From: Petrolisthes cinctipes
Taxonomy: Eukaryota; Arthropoda; Malacostraca; Decapoda; Porcellanidae
Length of the DNA: 64,000 bases
Assembly (NCBI GenBank): GCA_033782935.1
Contig: JAWQEG010000501.1
Coordinates: forward strand, 1,259,001 to 1,323,000
Direction of reading: 5' to 3'
Shown in pieces: positions 33,462 to 45,481 of this stretch. The notes below the pieces were generated by a model. That model worked only from the letters and a program-made list of their open reading frames with translations, made no database searches and had not been told where the DNA came from. The translations under genes and the position numbers were made by a program. How positions within the stretch are numbered: the first letter of the stretch is position 1; each line of letters starts with the position of its first letter.

Positions 33462-35720
33462 TTAGGGATCCAGGGCAGGATTTGGAAGAGGGTTAGGATA
33501 AGGGTGGATTGGGTCAGGGACTGTGGGTTGAGGATTAGGATTGGGGAGGTAATGATTGGTGATCCTATTTCTAAACGTGTCAAGAGTGGGGCTATTAACT
33601 ACGTGAGATGGGAGATGATTCCACTCTTGGATGCTGCGGGGAAAGAATGAGTGCCTAAATATATCAGTGCTTGTCTGGTATGTATGGTATTTTAAGTTGT
33701 GGCTGCCTCTAGTGGATCGTATACTTGTAGGGTGTAGATATGTGTCTTTGTCTATGTCAACTAACTTGTTTGTGATTTTGTATATCATCTGTTGTCTGTG
33801 TATCTGTCTTCGTGTTACTAATGGGTCTAGTTTTGTGTCTTGTTTAAGCAAAGTGACTGATGTAGTGTGTCTGTAATCACGTCTGGCCCATCTTGCAGTC
33901 TTGTTTTGTATGGACTCTAACTTATTGATATTATTGTAAGTGTGTGGGTCCCAGACGGTGTAGCAATAATCTAAATGTGGCCGAACGAAAGTGTTATATG
34001 CAATAATTTTGGTGTCTGTGTTACACCTGCTGAGGTTCCTGCGCAAGAACCCCAAGACCCAACTAGCTTTGGCCCTGATGCTACCTATGTGTGTGTTCCA
34101 CCTCATGTCCACTGAGACGTGGACGCCCAAGTATTTGTGGGAAGTGACTGTGTTGAGGTTGGTGTTGTGTAATTGGTATGTATATGGAATGACATTATGG
34201 GCACGGGTAAAACGGATGTGATGGCATTTTTCTGGTCTAAATATCATCCGCCACTTGACTTCCCAGTCTTCAAGTGCAGTTAGGTCGTCCTGTAGTCGAT
34301 GGCAGTCATTCCTATCTTTAATTGGTCTGTAAACTAAGCTATCATCTGCAAAGAGTCTAGTGGTAGAGGAAAGTGAAAGTGGGAGGTCATTAATGTATGA
34401 AAGGAAGAGAAGGGGACCCAGGACAGTGCCCTAGGGTACCCCAGAGGTCACAGAAACAGATGGAGACTGACTACCGTCAAGAACTACACGTTGCTTTCTG
34501 GTAGTCAAGAACGTTCTAATCCAGTGAAGAAGTTGTCCCTGTATGCCATAGAATTCTAATTTGTGTAGTTGTCTTTGGTGAGGGACTTTGTCGAAGGCTT
34601 TGGCAAAGTCTAATACTATGGCGTCAACCTGTCTAATTTTTGTGTCATTGAGGGACTGCAAGATGTCATGAGTAGTTACCAGTAGCTGCGTCTCACACGA
34701 GCGTTTAGGCTAAAAACCGTGTTGATTGTCAGTCAGTATATTTTGCCTATCAAAGTGGTCCATTATGTGTCTATGAATAATGTGTTCTAAAATTTTGCAG
34801 GGGACTGAGGTAAGTGAAATAGGTCTATAATTAATGGGAAGGGTTCTGTCTCCGGATTTAAAAATTGGGGTCACATTTGCCAAAAGCCAGTCTTGATGGA
34901 GTTCACCGGTCTGTAAAGTCTGTGAGAATATAACCTGCAGGACAGGGGCAAGAACGTTAGTGTTAGTCCTCAATATCCTGCAGGGTATATTGTCTGCTCC
35001 AGTCGCTTTGTGTATGTCTACCTCAGATAAGAGTTTCTCAATTCCTTGGGTGTTTATATGAATGGGAGGGATAGGTGGGTGTGATGGTGTTGGCATGTCT
35101 GGTAAGTGTTCATGTTCATGGATAAAAACGGACTGGAATTGTGTGTTAAGGGCGTTGGCTTTGTCTTGTGGGTGTGTAACCAAGGAATTGTTGTGTAGTA
35201 ATGTTGTAATACCGGTCGAGTCTTGTTTGCGTGCTTTAAAAAAGCCGAAGAATTTGTTGTGGTTTTGTGTGTTGTCTGCGAGGAAAGTGGATGTGTATTT
35301 AGTTTCTGCTTGTTTAGTTTCTTTCTGTAGTGTTTTCTGTATGTTTTTGTATTCTAACCAGTGTTCTGTATCGTTGTATCGTTTTGCTCTGTTGTATGCC
35401 TTTACCTTGTTTCTGTGTAGTCTTTTTAATTGTCTATTGTACCATGGTAATGACCGGTTATGTGTGATGGTTTTCGTGGGTATGTGCTTGTCCATTGTGT
35501 CACGTATAAAGTCACGAAGTCTGGTCCAGTTTGTTTCCACAGAACTGGCCATTGGGTCTGAGTCAAGGAACGAGTCACGAAATTCAACTAAGTCTTGGGT
35601 AATGCCATCCATGTCAGCTCTGTTGTACATGTAAATTGTCCTGGGTAATTGTTTTTGTGTTGTTGGCTTGATGTTTGCGTCAATGAGTACCATCTCATGG
35701 TCACTAAGACCAGGTAGTAC
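33462..35720 (-). pseudogene. LINE F ORF2: reverse transcriptase (two nonsense codons)
   Basis: Frame 35693-34710 carries the linker and RT fingers (IHKATGADNIPCRILR, FKSGDRTLPINYRPISLTS). A stop follows NQHGF where PKRSCETQ continues in the same frame. The palm has VLDFAKAFDKVPH (34620). A TAG at 34431-34433 replaces the Gln of the conserved GVPQG motif. The catalytic FADD is intact near 34345. The 34247-33462 frame holds the thumb and the C-terminal SFFPRSIQEWNHLPSHVV, ending in a Pro/Asn-rich tail. Two substitutions and one upstream shift are the only damage seen. Confidence 0.87.
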
Positions 35721-35791
35721 TCGTGTCAGTGTAATTAAGGAAATGTTGTTTGTGAGAAATAAGTCTAATATGTTGGATGTGACCCTGTGTC

Positions 35792-36733
35792 TTATGTTAG
35801 GATTATGTTTTCTACACTGACTTGTGTGCGTGTTGTTTGGGTAAGTGAGTGGGTGTTAATGATGTCAATGAAATTTTTATGTAAGAGTTTCCCATCAGTC
35901 TGTAATAGTAAGTCGCCTTCATGGGTGGAATTGTCCAGTGTCGCCTGTGCTGTCCAGTTTATGTCGGGAAGGTTAAAGTCACCAGCCAACCATATATTTT
36001 TGGAGGGGTCAATTTTAGATAAACAATCGTCAAGGGTCTGCTGGTATTCTAAGTTTGAATTTGGGGGACGATAAAATGATCCTATAATGAGTGTCCTGCA
36101 GCCCTGTATCTGTATTTTAGTCCATATAATTTCAGAGTCCGCGTTCAGTTCGGTTGCTGGGGTCGCAACTAGTCCTGGCTTTGTCGCAATTAGGACTACG
36201 CCATGTTTATCGTCTATTCTGTCCTTCCTGTGTAGGGTCATATTATAGGGACTGTCCGTCGGGAAGATTTCACTGTCCTGGATGTCAGGTGTGAGCCAGG
36301 TCTCTGTCCCTATAATAATGTCGGGGTCATAGGTCTGGAGGGTTTGGTGAAAGGCGGCTCTTTTGTTTATGATGCTGCGGAAGTTAATGATTAGGGTACG
36401 AAGGGAAGACAGTTTTTTATGGGTGATGGAGTCGAGTGTGGTGTTGGTGGTAGAATGGGGTGTGAGGATAGATGATCTATTGGGGATGGTGATTGGTGTT
36501 ATGGAGAATGAGTGTGCACTATGGAGAGTCTGGTTGGGTGTAGAATGGTTTGGGAGTGGAGGAGTGGATGATGCGGAGTTGAGGGAAGTCATGTCTTGCT
36601 GTCGGTTTTGTGTAGGGGAGGAATTGTCTCTGTTGCGTCTACCTAAACGTCGGGTGATCCTCGGTATAGAATTATCAACAATCGATTCCCTGGGTCTAGT
36701 AAACATTGCACCCTGGGTAACACTCCCCTTCAC
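35792..36733 (-). pseudogene. LINE F ORF2 N-terminus: APE endonuclease
   Basis: 313 residues. The first ~100 are Ser/Thr/Pro-rich. Then TLIINFRSIINKRAAFHQTL, IIIGTETWLTPDI and WLAGDFNLPDINW mark the catalytic Asn, Glu and Asp segments of the LINE endonuclease that nicks target DNA. The frame ends at VENIILT near 35792. The next frame carries SDHEMVLIDANI, the last endonuclease motif, so a single frameshift near 35790 splits the protein. Confidence 0.85.
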
Positions 36734-36735
36734 TA

Positions 36736-37649
36736 TAGTGGATTCCTGGTTACCAGGGGTTAAATCCCGGGTGCCGGGGGTGGAGGTACATCAGAGGTTT
36801 CGTGTGATAGTTGTTAAACATCTTCAATATTTCCATCTGTATACCGACGGCTCCAAGACAGATGAATGTGTTAATGCAGGTGTGTGGTCGACTGAATGCC
36901 AGTTAAGATTCAAACTGCTGAATCATACATCGATTTTTCTTGCTGAACTTTTTGCTATTAATAAAGCTTTGGATTTTGCCCTATCGACGACCCACGATAG
37001 GATAGATATCTTTACTGATTCATTAAGTTCACTTAAAGCTATTAAATCCTTGAATACTACTAACAATGAAATACAGGGTAATATCATTAGTAAGCTGTTT
37101 TGTGCCAATAAATCAATCAAGCTAATATGGGTACCTTCACATTATGGTATCTATGGTAATGAACAGGCTGATATACTAGCCGGGTCAACTATTGATCTGG
37201 ACCTTAGCATAGTCCTTACGGGTCTCAGGTGTTTTGTTTCCATCATTAAATCTCGAATTCATCTCCTGTGGCAAAGGCAGTGGACCAGACTAAACATCAA
37301 TAATAAATTTAAAACAATTATAGAACCCTGGGCTACGTCATCATGGCATAGACGTAGGGACGAGGTGGTGTTGGCCCGTATCAGGGTCAATTCCACAAGG
37401 CTAACCCACCTTGAACCATATATAAACAAAACTTTACCCCCTGAGTGCCAAACATGCACATCAATAATGTCAGTATCCCATCTGCTAATCTTCTGTAATA
37501 TATATAAAAATCAAAGAACTAAAATTAAACAGTATTTTCAACACAAAAATATAGCTTTCACCATCAACAATTTACTAGCAGATGATAGGAATATTTTAAA
37601 TAAACTGATCAGTTTTCTGAGGGAGACAAATCTTTATGACCTAATATAG
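36736..37649 (+). pseudogene. LINE E ORF2 C-terminus: RNase H
   Basis: The frame is open from inside LINE F, but E homology begins about 36740. HLYTDGSKTDECVNAG is the first RNase H motif, FLAELFAINKALDFAL the second, IDIFTDSLSSLKAI the third, and IWVPSHYGIYGNEQADILA the fourth, so all four catalytic acidic positions are visible. A C-terminal Cys/His segment (CQTCTSIMSVSHLLIFC) ends the protein, and the stop is at 37647-37649. This is the best-preserved domain of E, now cut off from its RT by F. Confidence 0.88.
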
Positions 37650-37730
37650 ATTGATATAATAAAATGGAACCATTGGCTTAATGACCTTTGGCTATATGCC
37701 ACTGGTTGATAGCCAATAAATCCAACAAGT

Positions 37731-38189
37731 GAGTGAGTCACCAAGCCAGTGAAAGCTCAGTCTTCACTCTGGCATTACATACCATCTCTGTTCCGCTCTA
37801 TTCAGCTCTGTGCTATTGTGCTCTATTTTGTTTAACTCTGCTCTGATTGTGTTCTATTATTTGGTGTTTTAACTGGTGTCATTTTGTGTCTGTTAACGTC
37901 ATCTTATGTTTTTCTTATTTGTAAATATTGTAATTATTTGGTGATAGTAATGTTAAATTCATTTGTCATTCGTTTCCATTACTCTTTTCTTGGCAAACAT
38001 CCATTGAGGGAGTGGAGCGAGGTTCCCGTTTCATTTCATTAGTTGTAACTCCACTGACTACAGAGTTATAACCCAAGCTGAGTTATAACCCAAGTTATAT
38101 AACCCAAGTAACCAGAGTTATAACCCAAGCTGTTCACAACCCCTAATCTTCCCCTAGACATAAATGAGCCAAACTCTGGGGTTGTAACA
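37731..38189 (+). repeat. Putative 5' LTR of element G
   Basis: Ends GTTGTAACA just before the primer site. Contains GAGTTATAACCCAAG repeated near 38060-38130. No second copy is in the window, so extent is inferred. Confidence 0.5.
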
Positions 38190-38193
38190 GATG

Positions 38194-38215
38194 TGGGGGC
38201 CTGTCCAGAGATTTT
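38194..38215 (+). promoter_or_regulatory. Primer-binding site of element G
   Basis: TGGGGGCCTGTCCAGAGAT, four bases after the inferred LTR end, resembles the tRNA-Pro-type TGGGGGCTCGTCCGGGAT of many retroelements. Confidence 0.65.
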
Positions 38216-38649
38216 TCACTCTTAATAATTGCATTTCTATTTTGATCTATAACTTAATTTGTTTGTTACTTAAGTATTCACGTCATTCTTGGCTTAATTT
38301 GGTTTATTTATGCAGTATTCATGATTAAGATTAATTATTATCATCCAATTCCCCTCAGTGGATGAAGCATACAAGAGTTTGAGTAGAGATGGTATTGTAG
38401 CAATCTTTCCCACATTGGCTATAAAGCTTCACACGCATTCTGCGATAATATTCCTGTTTCGTTCAAATGATCCGTGCCTTACTGTCAAACTCCTAAAGCT
38501 CACACCTTAGTCTTACCCATCATTGCGGTGCAGTGTTTAAGACCGTAGTAAACACATAAGGGCCTAATCTCTTTTAATCATTGCCCTGGTTACCATAAGC
38601 AAAAGGTGGGGGGCTTATGGAGAGATCCGCTTAGTTGTTATATCAATAA

Positions 38650-38841
38650 GTTCTCTCTGTCACAATCCGTGAACGTAATCATTGTCCTGATTACCTCTCT
38701 GTCACAGTCCGTGACCGAAGATCTACCTACCTACCTATCCTCTCTGTCACAGTTCGTGACCCTAGATCTACCTACCTACCTACCCTCTCTATCATAGTCC
38801 GTGACCGAAGACCTACCTACCTCCCTATCCTCTCTGTCACA
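38650..38841 (+). repeat. 45-bp tandem array in the G leader, left part
   Basis: Units starting CCTCTCTGTCACAGTCCGTG occur at 38694, 38739, 38784 and 38829, exactly 45 bp apart, each followed by (CTAC)n. The array is interrupted by LINE D2 and resumes at 45122. Confidence 0.93.
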
Positions 38842-39259
38842 CACCCCCAACGGGAACCGCCTTGACGTGGTGGGGGGGCTTGCGTGTCTCTGAGACCTGG
38901 TGAGCTAGACTAGAGGGGGCTCCGGCCCCTGCTCTGCCCCGATTTCGGGGAGAGAGGGCTTCCCATGCTAGTAAGGTCGCCAGTGAGATACCAGACTAAA
39001 TGGTTCCCATGCATTAGGCTGCTAGTACGGGCCAACAGTGCTGCCCTCCAGAGGGACTGCCCTCTAGGGGCCGTCCTATGTTGGATGGTTAGGTGTCTGG
39101 GCCGGAAGATGTTGGGGAAGGGGACTCAGCACCATCGTGGGCAAACTTTCGAGCCATTGGGGCTGCTTTTTAAAACGGCGACCAGCGCTCGATTCCCTCA
39201 TCTGCCCGGTAGGTAGTAGCTCTTGGCTCCTGGGGCCAACAACATTAAATTAATGATAT

Positions 39260-41204
39260 ATGGATAAAGAAAAGCCCCAATCTCTTCCTCGAGCGGTGGT
39301 CGACCAGGCCATAGAGACGTCACTCTCTGGTCGTGGTAGTATGCAGAAAGCTGCAAATAAGAGTAGACCTAGCAGGTCGGGTGTTGTGTCGACGAACCCT
39401 GTTAGCGATTTTGACAAGTTAATGTTAACGAATGTACTTGCATCCCTTTCCTATGGCGCTATCCACTCCATTTTTAAGTGTTTTGGAGTAGTTCTTCGTA
39501 TTCAAATCACATATGACAGTGATTGTAGGTCTAATCGGTGCTATATTACTTTCAATACAAATGCTGCTGCCAAAGCAGCATTTGAGGCAAAAGATTCTCT
39601 GACTGTGGGGATACTCACTGTAAAGTTCCACCAATGTAGTTGACAGTGAAAATGACTACTGCCCTAATATCTTTGATGACTCTGTAGAGCATGTCCCAAA
39701 GGAACGTCGGGTTCCTATACCCTTTTGGTTTGTGGCTCACTACAGGGATTATTACCAATGGGCCACATAAAGAAATATGGTAAGGGCGTTTTAATCAGAG
39801 CCAAAGATCTTACCCAGGCCATGATGCTCCTCAATCTCCCCAGTCCTTCTGATAGCATGTTTGAATCTATTAAACCACATCGAACATTTAATTATAGCAA
39901 GGGGCGTATATATAATGTGGACCTGTATGAATTCTCAGAAGAGGACATTCTCGCTATGTGTCCAGACAGTGTCAAACGAGTAACAAAGATGAAAGGCAGT
40001 AAAAATATGATCATCCTCATTTTCTATGGCTCGCATATCCCAGATCGCATTAACATTAACTTCACCTCTTTTGAGGTAAAGCCTTTTGTTGAGCGTCCCC
40101 TACAGTGTTTCTGTTGTTATGAGTTTGGTCATGGGAGGAGGAACTGCAGCAACCATTCCCGGTGTGGTAATTGTTCTGCTCTTGGCTCACATCTTACTTC
40201 TGAGTGTCGGTCAGAGAGTTACTGCTTTTACTGCAGAGATGCTCACCCCTTGTGTTCTCGCCAATGTACGATGTACCTCCTTGAGCAGGATATCCTCCAC
40301 TTGGCTAATACCCAATTCATCAGCATTGGTAGTGCCAGACGGTAACTCAACTTCAGGCGACAGAAGGATGGTGGTGTGAAGACAAACGCCTCCTCTCTTC
40401 GCCCTAAATAGGTTGCAACACCCTCTCAAGAGGCAGCTGCTTTAGTTAGAGCGTTTCTAAGGTTACACTACATTATAGCTTCTCTGTCTTGGAAACTTTA
40501 TCAGACACTCATTCTGGTGACCCTTAAATTGATGACAATTCTCAGACTTTAGCTAAAGGTGTCCATGTGGTAGAGGTTCACGCTGCCACACGCTCTCCAA
40601 AAAGGAAAATTAAGTCACCTAAACTGCCACAGAGACGCTTTCGTGGTTCCTCTGAGGCACTTGACTCCATAGATGTTCCTTCTTGTAAGGCAACCATCTC
40701 TGTGGACTCATCCATAGTTTTCTCTCAATTTCACCAGAAGCGTTCTCGTGGCTCTGATGAATCTCTTGATTCAACAGAAGTTCCTACTCGCAAGCTTCCT
40801 TCAGGATCATCAGAGGGGCATGAAGTTAATGTGGATGCCACGGATGTTGTGACTTCAAAAGATTCAGTTCCTCTTCCGCTTGAGCAGTGGAGTGATTCTA
40901 CCACCTGTATTATGAATGTTGATGTATCTGCCTGTATCAGTGATACCACTGCTGTACAGGACAGTACCAATGTAATTGTTTCAAAGAATATCCCATCTCA
41001 TATACCTTCATCTTCTTCTAACATATCAGATGCTTCAGGGACTTGTCTACGGGTCCCAATTACTGCCCCCAAGTACTACTCCTTGTGTTTGCTCTTCTTC
41101 TAGTGGCCCAGGATTAGCCAAATCTTATTGTCTGAGTAAACCATCAGGACGAGGTGGTAGTGGGAAGTACCTCCGTGAGGCTTCCAAAAAATCAGTACTA
41201 AAGT
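39260..41204 (+). pseudogene. LINE D2 ORF1 (CCHC knuckles, broken)
   Basis: Starts MDKEKPQSLPRAVVDQA. The first frame is open to 39643, with a second frame from about 39725. Knuckles CFCCYEFGHGRRNC, CGNCSALGSHLTSEC and CFYCRDAHPLCSRQC are encoded at about 40106-40267. A stop follows ARR at 40343, then a Ser/Thr-rich tail continues to about 41100. The ORF1/ORF2 junction that is TAACAATG in D1 reads TATCACTC here, so both the ORF1 stop and the ORF2 start are lost. Confidence 0.85.
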
Positions 41205-44200
41205 ATCACTCTTCAAGTTCCTTCAGTGGAATTGCCGTGACTTGCGTGCTTCTTGGGAGGAACTGCTCGTTCTTCTCTCTAGTTTCTCTCCTGCATGTGT
41301 TTCTCTCCAAGAGACAATTCTTGGGGACTACATTCCTGACAGTCGTCCAGCATACTCTGCATTTTATTCCAATTCATTTGAAGGGCAGGGTCACCATGGT
41401 GTCTCTGCCATTCTAGTTCGCCGAGATATTCCATGCACGGACCTGGAGCTTGACACTCCGCTCCAGGCTGTTGCAGTTAAAGTTTTTATGGACCGCCTGT
41501 ACACTATGTGCAGTATATACCTTGCTCCCAGTGTTACAGTTGAGAGAGGTGATCTCAACCGTCTTGTACGTGATCTTCCTTCTCCCTTTTTTTTATTGGT
41601 TGATTTTAATGGTCGTCATCCCCTGTGGGGTGACAGTTCAGTCAACTCCAGGGGTGTTTTATTGGTTTCTTTTATTGAGGATGAGGGATTAGGGGTTTTA
41701 AATACGGGATATGTGACACATTTTAATAACCCTACTGGGACTTTTACCGCCATTGACATTTCCCGTTGCTCACCCAGTGCTCTGTTGGATTTTACTTGGA
41801 GAGTGTTGCCTGATTTATATAGCAGTGACCATTTCCCTATACTTTTAGAAGGTAACAGGTACGAACCACAGTCTCGTCTTCCTAGGTGGAAATTAGAGAA
41901 GGCTGACTGGCAGTTTGTTAGAGAGCTAACTTCTTCGGTCTCTTCTGTGGCCGATTTAGCTCTGGCGAGGCTGTAACATATTTCACTGATATGCTCCACT
42001 CTACGGCTCTCAACTCTATCCCAAAAATATCTAGCTACTTTCCCAAGCATCCTGTCCTTTGGTGGTCATCAGTCTGCACCACTGCTGTGCAGGAGAAGAG
42101 CACTACTTTCTCTCGCCTTCGTCGCAATCTTGGGTAACCAACTACTTTAGAGGTCTTCCAACGGGCAAGGGCTCCAGTTAGACGAGTTTTAAAAGAGGCA
42201 CGACGTGCATCTTGGAAGGCCTATGTGTCTTCAATTAATACTAAAACTCCACTCACCCAAGTGTTCAGGAGAATCCGTAAGATGGTGGGGAAGTTTTCTC
42301 CTAGTTCTCCACCTGTACTTAAGGTCAATGGAATTAAGATCACGGATGGTTGGACAGTGGCCAATACCATGGTGGAGGCTTTTGCGAGAGTCTCCAGCTG
42401 TGACTCTCGACCTCTGGCTGTCAGGTATGTCAGAGCCAAGGAGCACACTGTCCTGGATTTCTCAGGGAACGAGAATGAAAGTTATAACCATATATTCACC
42501 CTGAGAGACCTGCATTCTGCTCTCTCTCTCTGTGGCGACACTTCTCCTGGGCCAGACAACATCTCATATACAATGTTGCGACACTTGGGTAAGGAGGCGA
42601 TCTCATTTCTTTTTGCTTTATATAACAGAATCTGGCTGGAGGGTGTCTTCCCTTCTGGGTGGAGGGTTGCTACCATCCTTCCTTTCCTCAAGCCGGGCAA
42701 GGACTCTGGTGTTGCCCTCAATTACCGACCAATTGCCTTGACCTCCTGTCTCTGTAAACTATTTGAAAAAATGGTGAATATCAGACTGGTATACTTCTTG
42801 GAACGGGGTGATTTTCTGTCTCCGTTCCAGTCTGGCTTTCGTAAACACCGTTCCACTACAGATGTTCAGGTCAGGTTGGAAGCTGCTGCATGTGAGGCCT
42901 TTGCACGACATCATCACCTTGTCTGTGTATTCTTTGATTTAGAGAAAGCGTATGACACTACATGGCAATATGGCATCCTGCAGCAACTCCATTTATATGG
43001 CCTGCGGGGTCACCTTCCAGGCCTTCTTAAGGAGTTTCTCAGTGGTCGCAGTTTTTCTGTGATGGTTGGTACAACCTACTGAGCATCTGTTGCACAAGAG
43101 GAGGGCGCCCCCCAGGGAAGCGTCCTCAGTGTCACATTGTTTGCAGTAGCAATTAATGCCATTGCCTCATCCCTTCCAGATGGTATAGCTAACTCGATGT
43201 AGGTTAACGACCTAGCAGTCTGGTTTGCTGCTTCCCGTATGTCAGTGGCGGAGCGGCGCATGCAGCTTGCCCTTTGACAGGGTGTCACATTGGACTGGTT
43301 CTCATGGGTTTTGATTTTCTCCTTCCAAGACAGTTGCTATGCACTTCTGCCGCATCCGAGGCGTCCACCCCGATCCAGACTTATTCATGTATGGTCATCG
43401 GATACGCTGTGTCGAGGAGACTCGCTTTTTGGGTCTCCTTTTTGACAAACGTTTGACTTGGGTTCCCCACTTATGTACACTTAAGGTCTCTTGCCTCAAG
43501 GCTCTTAACCTGTTGAGGGTCCTGGGCCATACATCCTGGGGGGCTGATCGGGCCACCCTCCTCCGCCTATACCATGTTCTTATTAGGTCAAAACTCGACT
43601 ATGGGTGTGAGGTGTACTCTTCTGCCACCGATGCCTGTCTCAGAGTTTAGACTCTGTTTATCATGCTGGAGTACGACTGGCGACAGGAGCCTTCTCCTGG
43701 TGGATGCTAATGAGCCACCTCTTGATCTCCGTCGCCAGTCCTTGATGGTTCGTTGTTGGCATCAATTACATCGACTTCCTGATTCCCTTCCCTGCTTGGC
43801 GGTGTTATCTGATATCATGTCCCAGTACTACCTTTTACATTCTCGTACACCATGGCCTTTTGGCTTCCGGGTCAGGAAGGCTATGGAGGAGATGGGCATT
43901 GATGACTTCCAGATTTGTCCTGTGCGGGTCCCCAGTGTGGCTCCATGGCTTCATCCAGAAATTTTCCCCTGCACCTGCTTTACAGACAAGAAGGAATCTC
44001 TTCCTCCTCCAGTGGCTCGTTCCCTCTTTTTAGAACATGCCTTCACTCACAGGGAGTCCCTCCCTGTGTACACTGATGGGTCAAAGTTTGATGCTGGAGT
44101 TGGCTTTGGAGTTGTCTTGCCTGACTTTTGCCATGGCGGCAGGCTCCCTTCTGTCATGTCAATTTTTACTGCTGAGCTCTCGACCATTTTATATGCCCTC

Positions 44201-44893
44201 TAAGTGATTTTTACTCTCCCTCAGCCTTCGTTTACTATTTTTTGCGATTCCTGTAGTGCGCAGGCCTTGTGCAATTTTAACTCTTCCTATCCCCTGGTGT
44301 TGGCCATTCTTGAGTGGCTTGTCCTCCTGAGTCGTCGTGGCAGCAAAGTAACTTTTTATTGGGTCCTGGCTCATGTGGGTGTCGATGGGAATGAGCGGGC
44401 TGACGCCCTGGCTAAGGCTTCGGTCTCCAATTCTCGGCCTCCTGCCAGGTGTCATCCTGTTCCTGCAGTGGACCTTCGACCCTACATAGATGCTACCGTT
44501 CGTTCCTGCTGGCAGAACAGATGGGACATCGTCGGGGCTAACAAGCTCCGCGACATCCGCCAGCGCCTTGATTTGTGGAGCTACAGTGGCCTGTCCCGCT
44601 GGTGGGAGACGGCTCTTGTCCGTCTCAGCATTGGCCACACATTATTGACTCATGGCTTTTTAATGGAGAGGGCTCACCCTCCCTACTGTGATGATTGTCT
44701 GGTGTCTTTGACAGTATGGCATCTTATTGTCGAGTGTCCCAGCCTTGGGGACCTTCGTTGTAGGCACCTCTACGAGTACCGGGTGGGTGACGGTTCTTAC
44801 AGTCTCTCCCAGGTGCTCGGGGAGGAGGCTTGTAGTGTGGGAGGGAACACCCTCTCCTATGTGGAGGAGGCTGGCCTTCTCCACAAAATATGA
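41205..44893 (+). pseudogene. LINE D2 ORF2: endonuclease, RT, RNase H (broken)
   Basis: Endonuclease in frame 41242-41976 (SLQETILGDY, LLVDFNGRHPLWG, SSDHFPILLEG). RT in frame 42225-43082 (FLKPGKDSGVALNYRPIAL, FFDLEKAYDTTWQYG), ending at a TGA just before GAPQGSVLS. The catalytic site near 43200 has lost Tyr and Asp. RNase H starts at YTDGSKFDAGVGFG (about 44080), has a TAA at 44201, and resumes to TFYWVLAHVGVDGNERADAL. The C-terminal Cys/His motif CDDCLVSLTVWHLIVEC is intact. The stop is at 44891-44893. Confidence 0.87.
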
Positions 44894-45121
44894 TTTTATG
44901 ATATTTATGGTTTTTAGATGGTTTGATTTTTTTTTTATGTCGACGCGGTCATTTAGTAATAATGTGTTTTTTTAGCTTGTGTGTCTTTTATTCATGGTGC
45001 CAATTCCTTTCGGGTGTTCATGTTTAATTAATTATGTAGATGACAATTTTATGTTGGCCGGTATATGACCTTAGCTGTAGCGCCGCCAGATGCTTAGTTG
45101 CATCAAAAATCAATCAATCAA
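44894..45121 (+). repeat. LINE D2 3' UTR and (AATC)n tail
   Basis: Ends ATGACCTTAGCTGTAGCGCC...GCCAGATGC and then AATCAATCAATC. The same end is present alone at 21725-21808. Confidence 0.88.
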
Positions 45122-45400
45122 TCCTCTCTGTCACAGTCCGTGACCGTAGATCTACCTACCTACCTACCCTCTCTGTCACAGTCCGTGACCATAGATCTAC
45201 CTACCTACCCTCTCTGTCACAGTCCGTGACCGTAGATCTACCTACCTACTCACATGTACATACTGGTAGTGTGGTCATTCTCTCACACGCACATACTGGT
45301 AGTGAGGTCATTCTCTCACACGCACATACTGGTAGTGTGGTCATCCTCTACCTATCTACTTACCTACCTACCTACCTACCTACCCTACTCTATCACATGT
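45122..45400 (+). repeat. G leader arrays, right part (45-bp and 33-bp units)
   Basis: The 45-bp CTCTCTGTCACAGTCCGTGA array resumes with units at 45123 and 45168 and a shorter one at 45209. It is followed by three 33-bp units containing ACATACTGGTAGTG (about 45258-45345) and a (CTAC)n run. Confidence 0.9.
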
Positions 45401-45481
45401 GATCACCTTTTACTCGAAACATTTCATTATTGTGATTCGTTCACCTTGTCTTTGTGTTAGTTGTTTGTTGCAAATTTCAAA

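Larger units (their letters stand above)
33385..36735 (-). mobile_element. LINE F (CR1/L2-like), minus strand, nested in E
   Basis: On the minus strand: endonuclease (36733-35792), RT (35693-33462), a short 3' UTR and a (TTGAAC)n tail at about 33385-33405. There is no RNase H, and the RT motifs (DFAKAFDKVPHQRQLHKLEF, LFADDSLVY, HSFFPRSIQEWNHLP) are those of the CR1/L2 group. Only one frameshift and two nonsense codons are seen, so it is fairly young. It interrupts E between RT and RNase H. The exact 5' end and target duplication were not resolved. Confidence 0.88.
29620..37730 (+). mobile_element. LINE E (I-like), interrupted by LINE F
   Basis: Order is 5' UTR, CCHC ORF1 (29919-31097), a partly deleted endonuclease, RT to about 33385, then minus-strand LINE F, then RNase H and 3' UTR (36736-37730). 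The RNase H frame continues the same polymerase family. The 3' UTR ends GCCACTGGTTGATAGCCAAT...AATCCAAC. The 5' boundary is uncertain; a G-run lies at about 29791-29801. It is distinct from D in sequence but has the same domain plan. Confidence 0.82.
38842..45121 (+). mobile_element. LINE D2 (I-like), 5' UTR to tail, broken ORFs
   Basis: About 6.3 kb from the GC-rich 5' UTR to an (AATC)n tail. It is flanked by a 14-bp TCCTCTCTGTCACA at 38828-38841 and 45122-45135, which doubles as the tandem-array unit. Same family as D1, but it retains the 3' end. Both ORFs are broken and the catalytic RT motif reads *VND (stop in place of Tyr) instead of YVDD. Confidence 0.9.

Noticed and set aside
45254..45460. 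Frame over the 33-bp repeats
   Set aside because: Arises from the tandem array; the gag start lies downstream at 45482.
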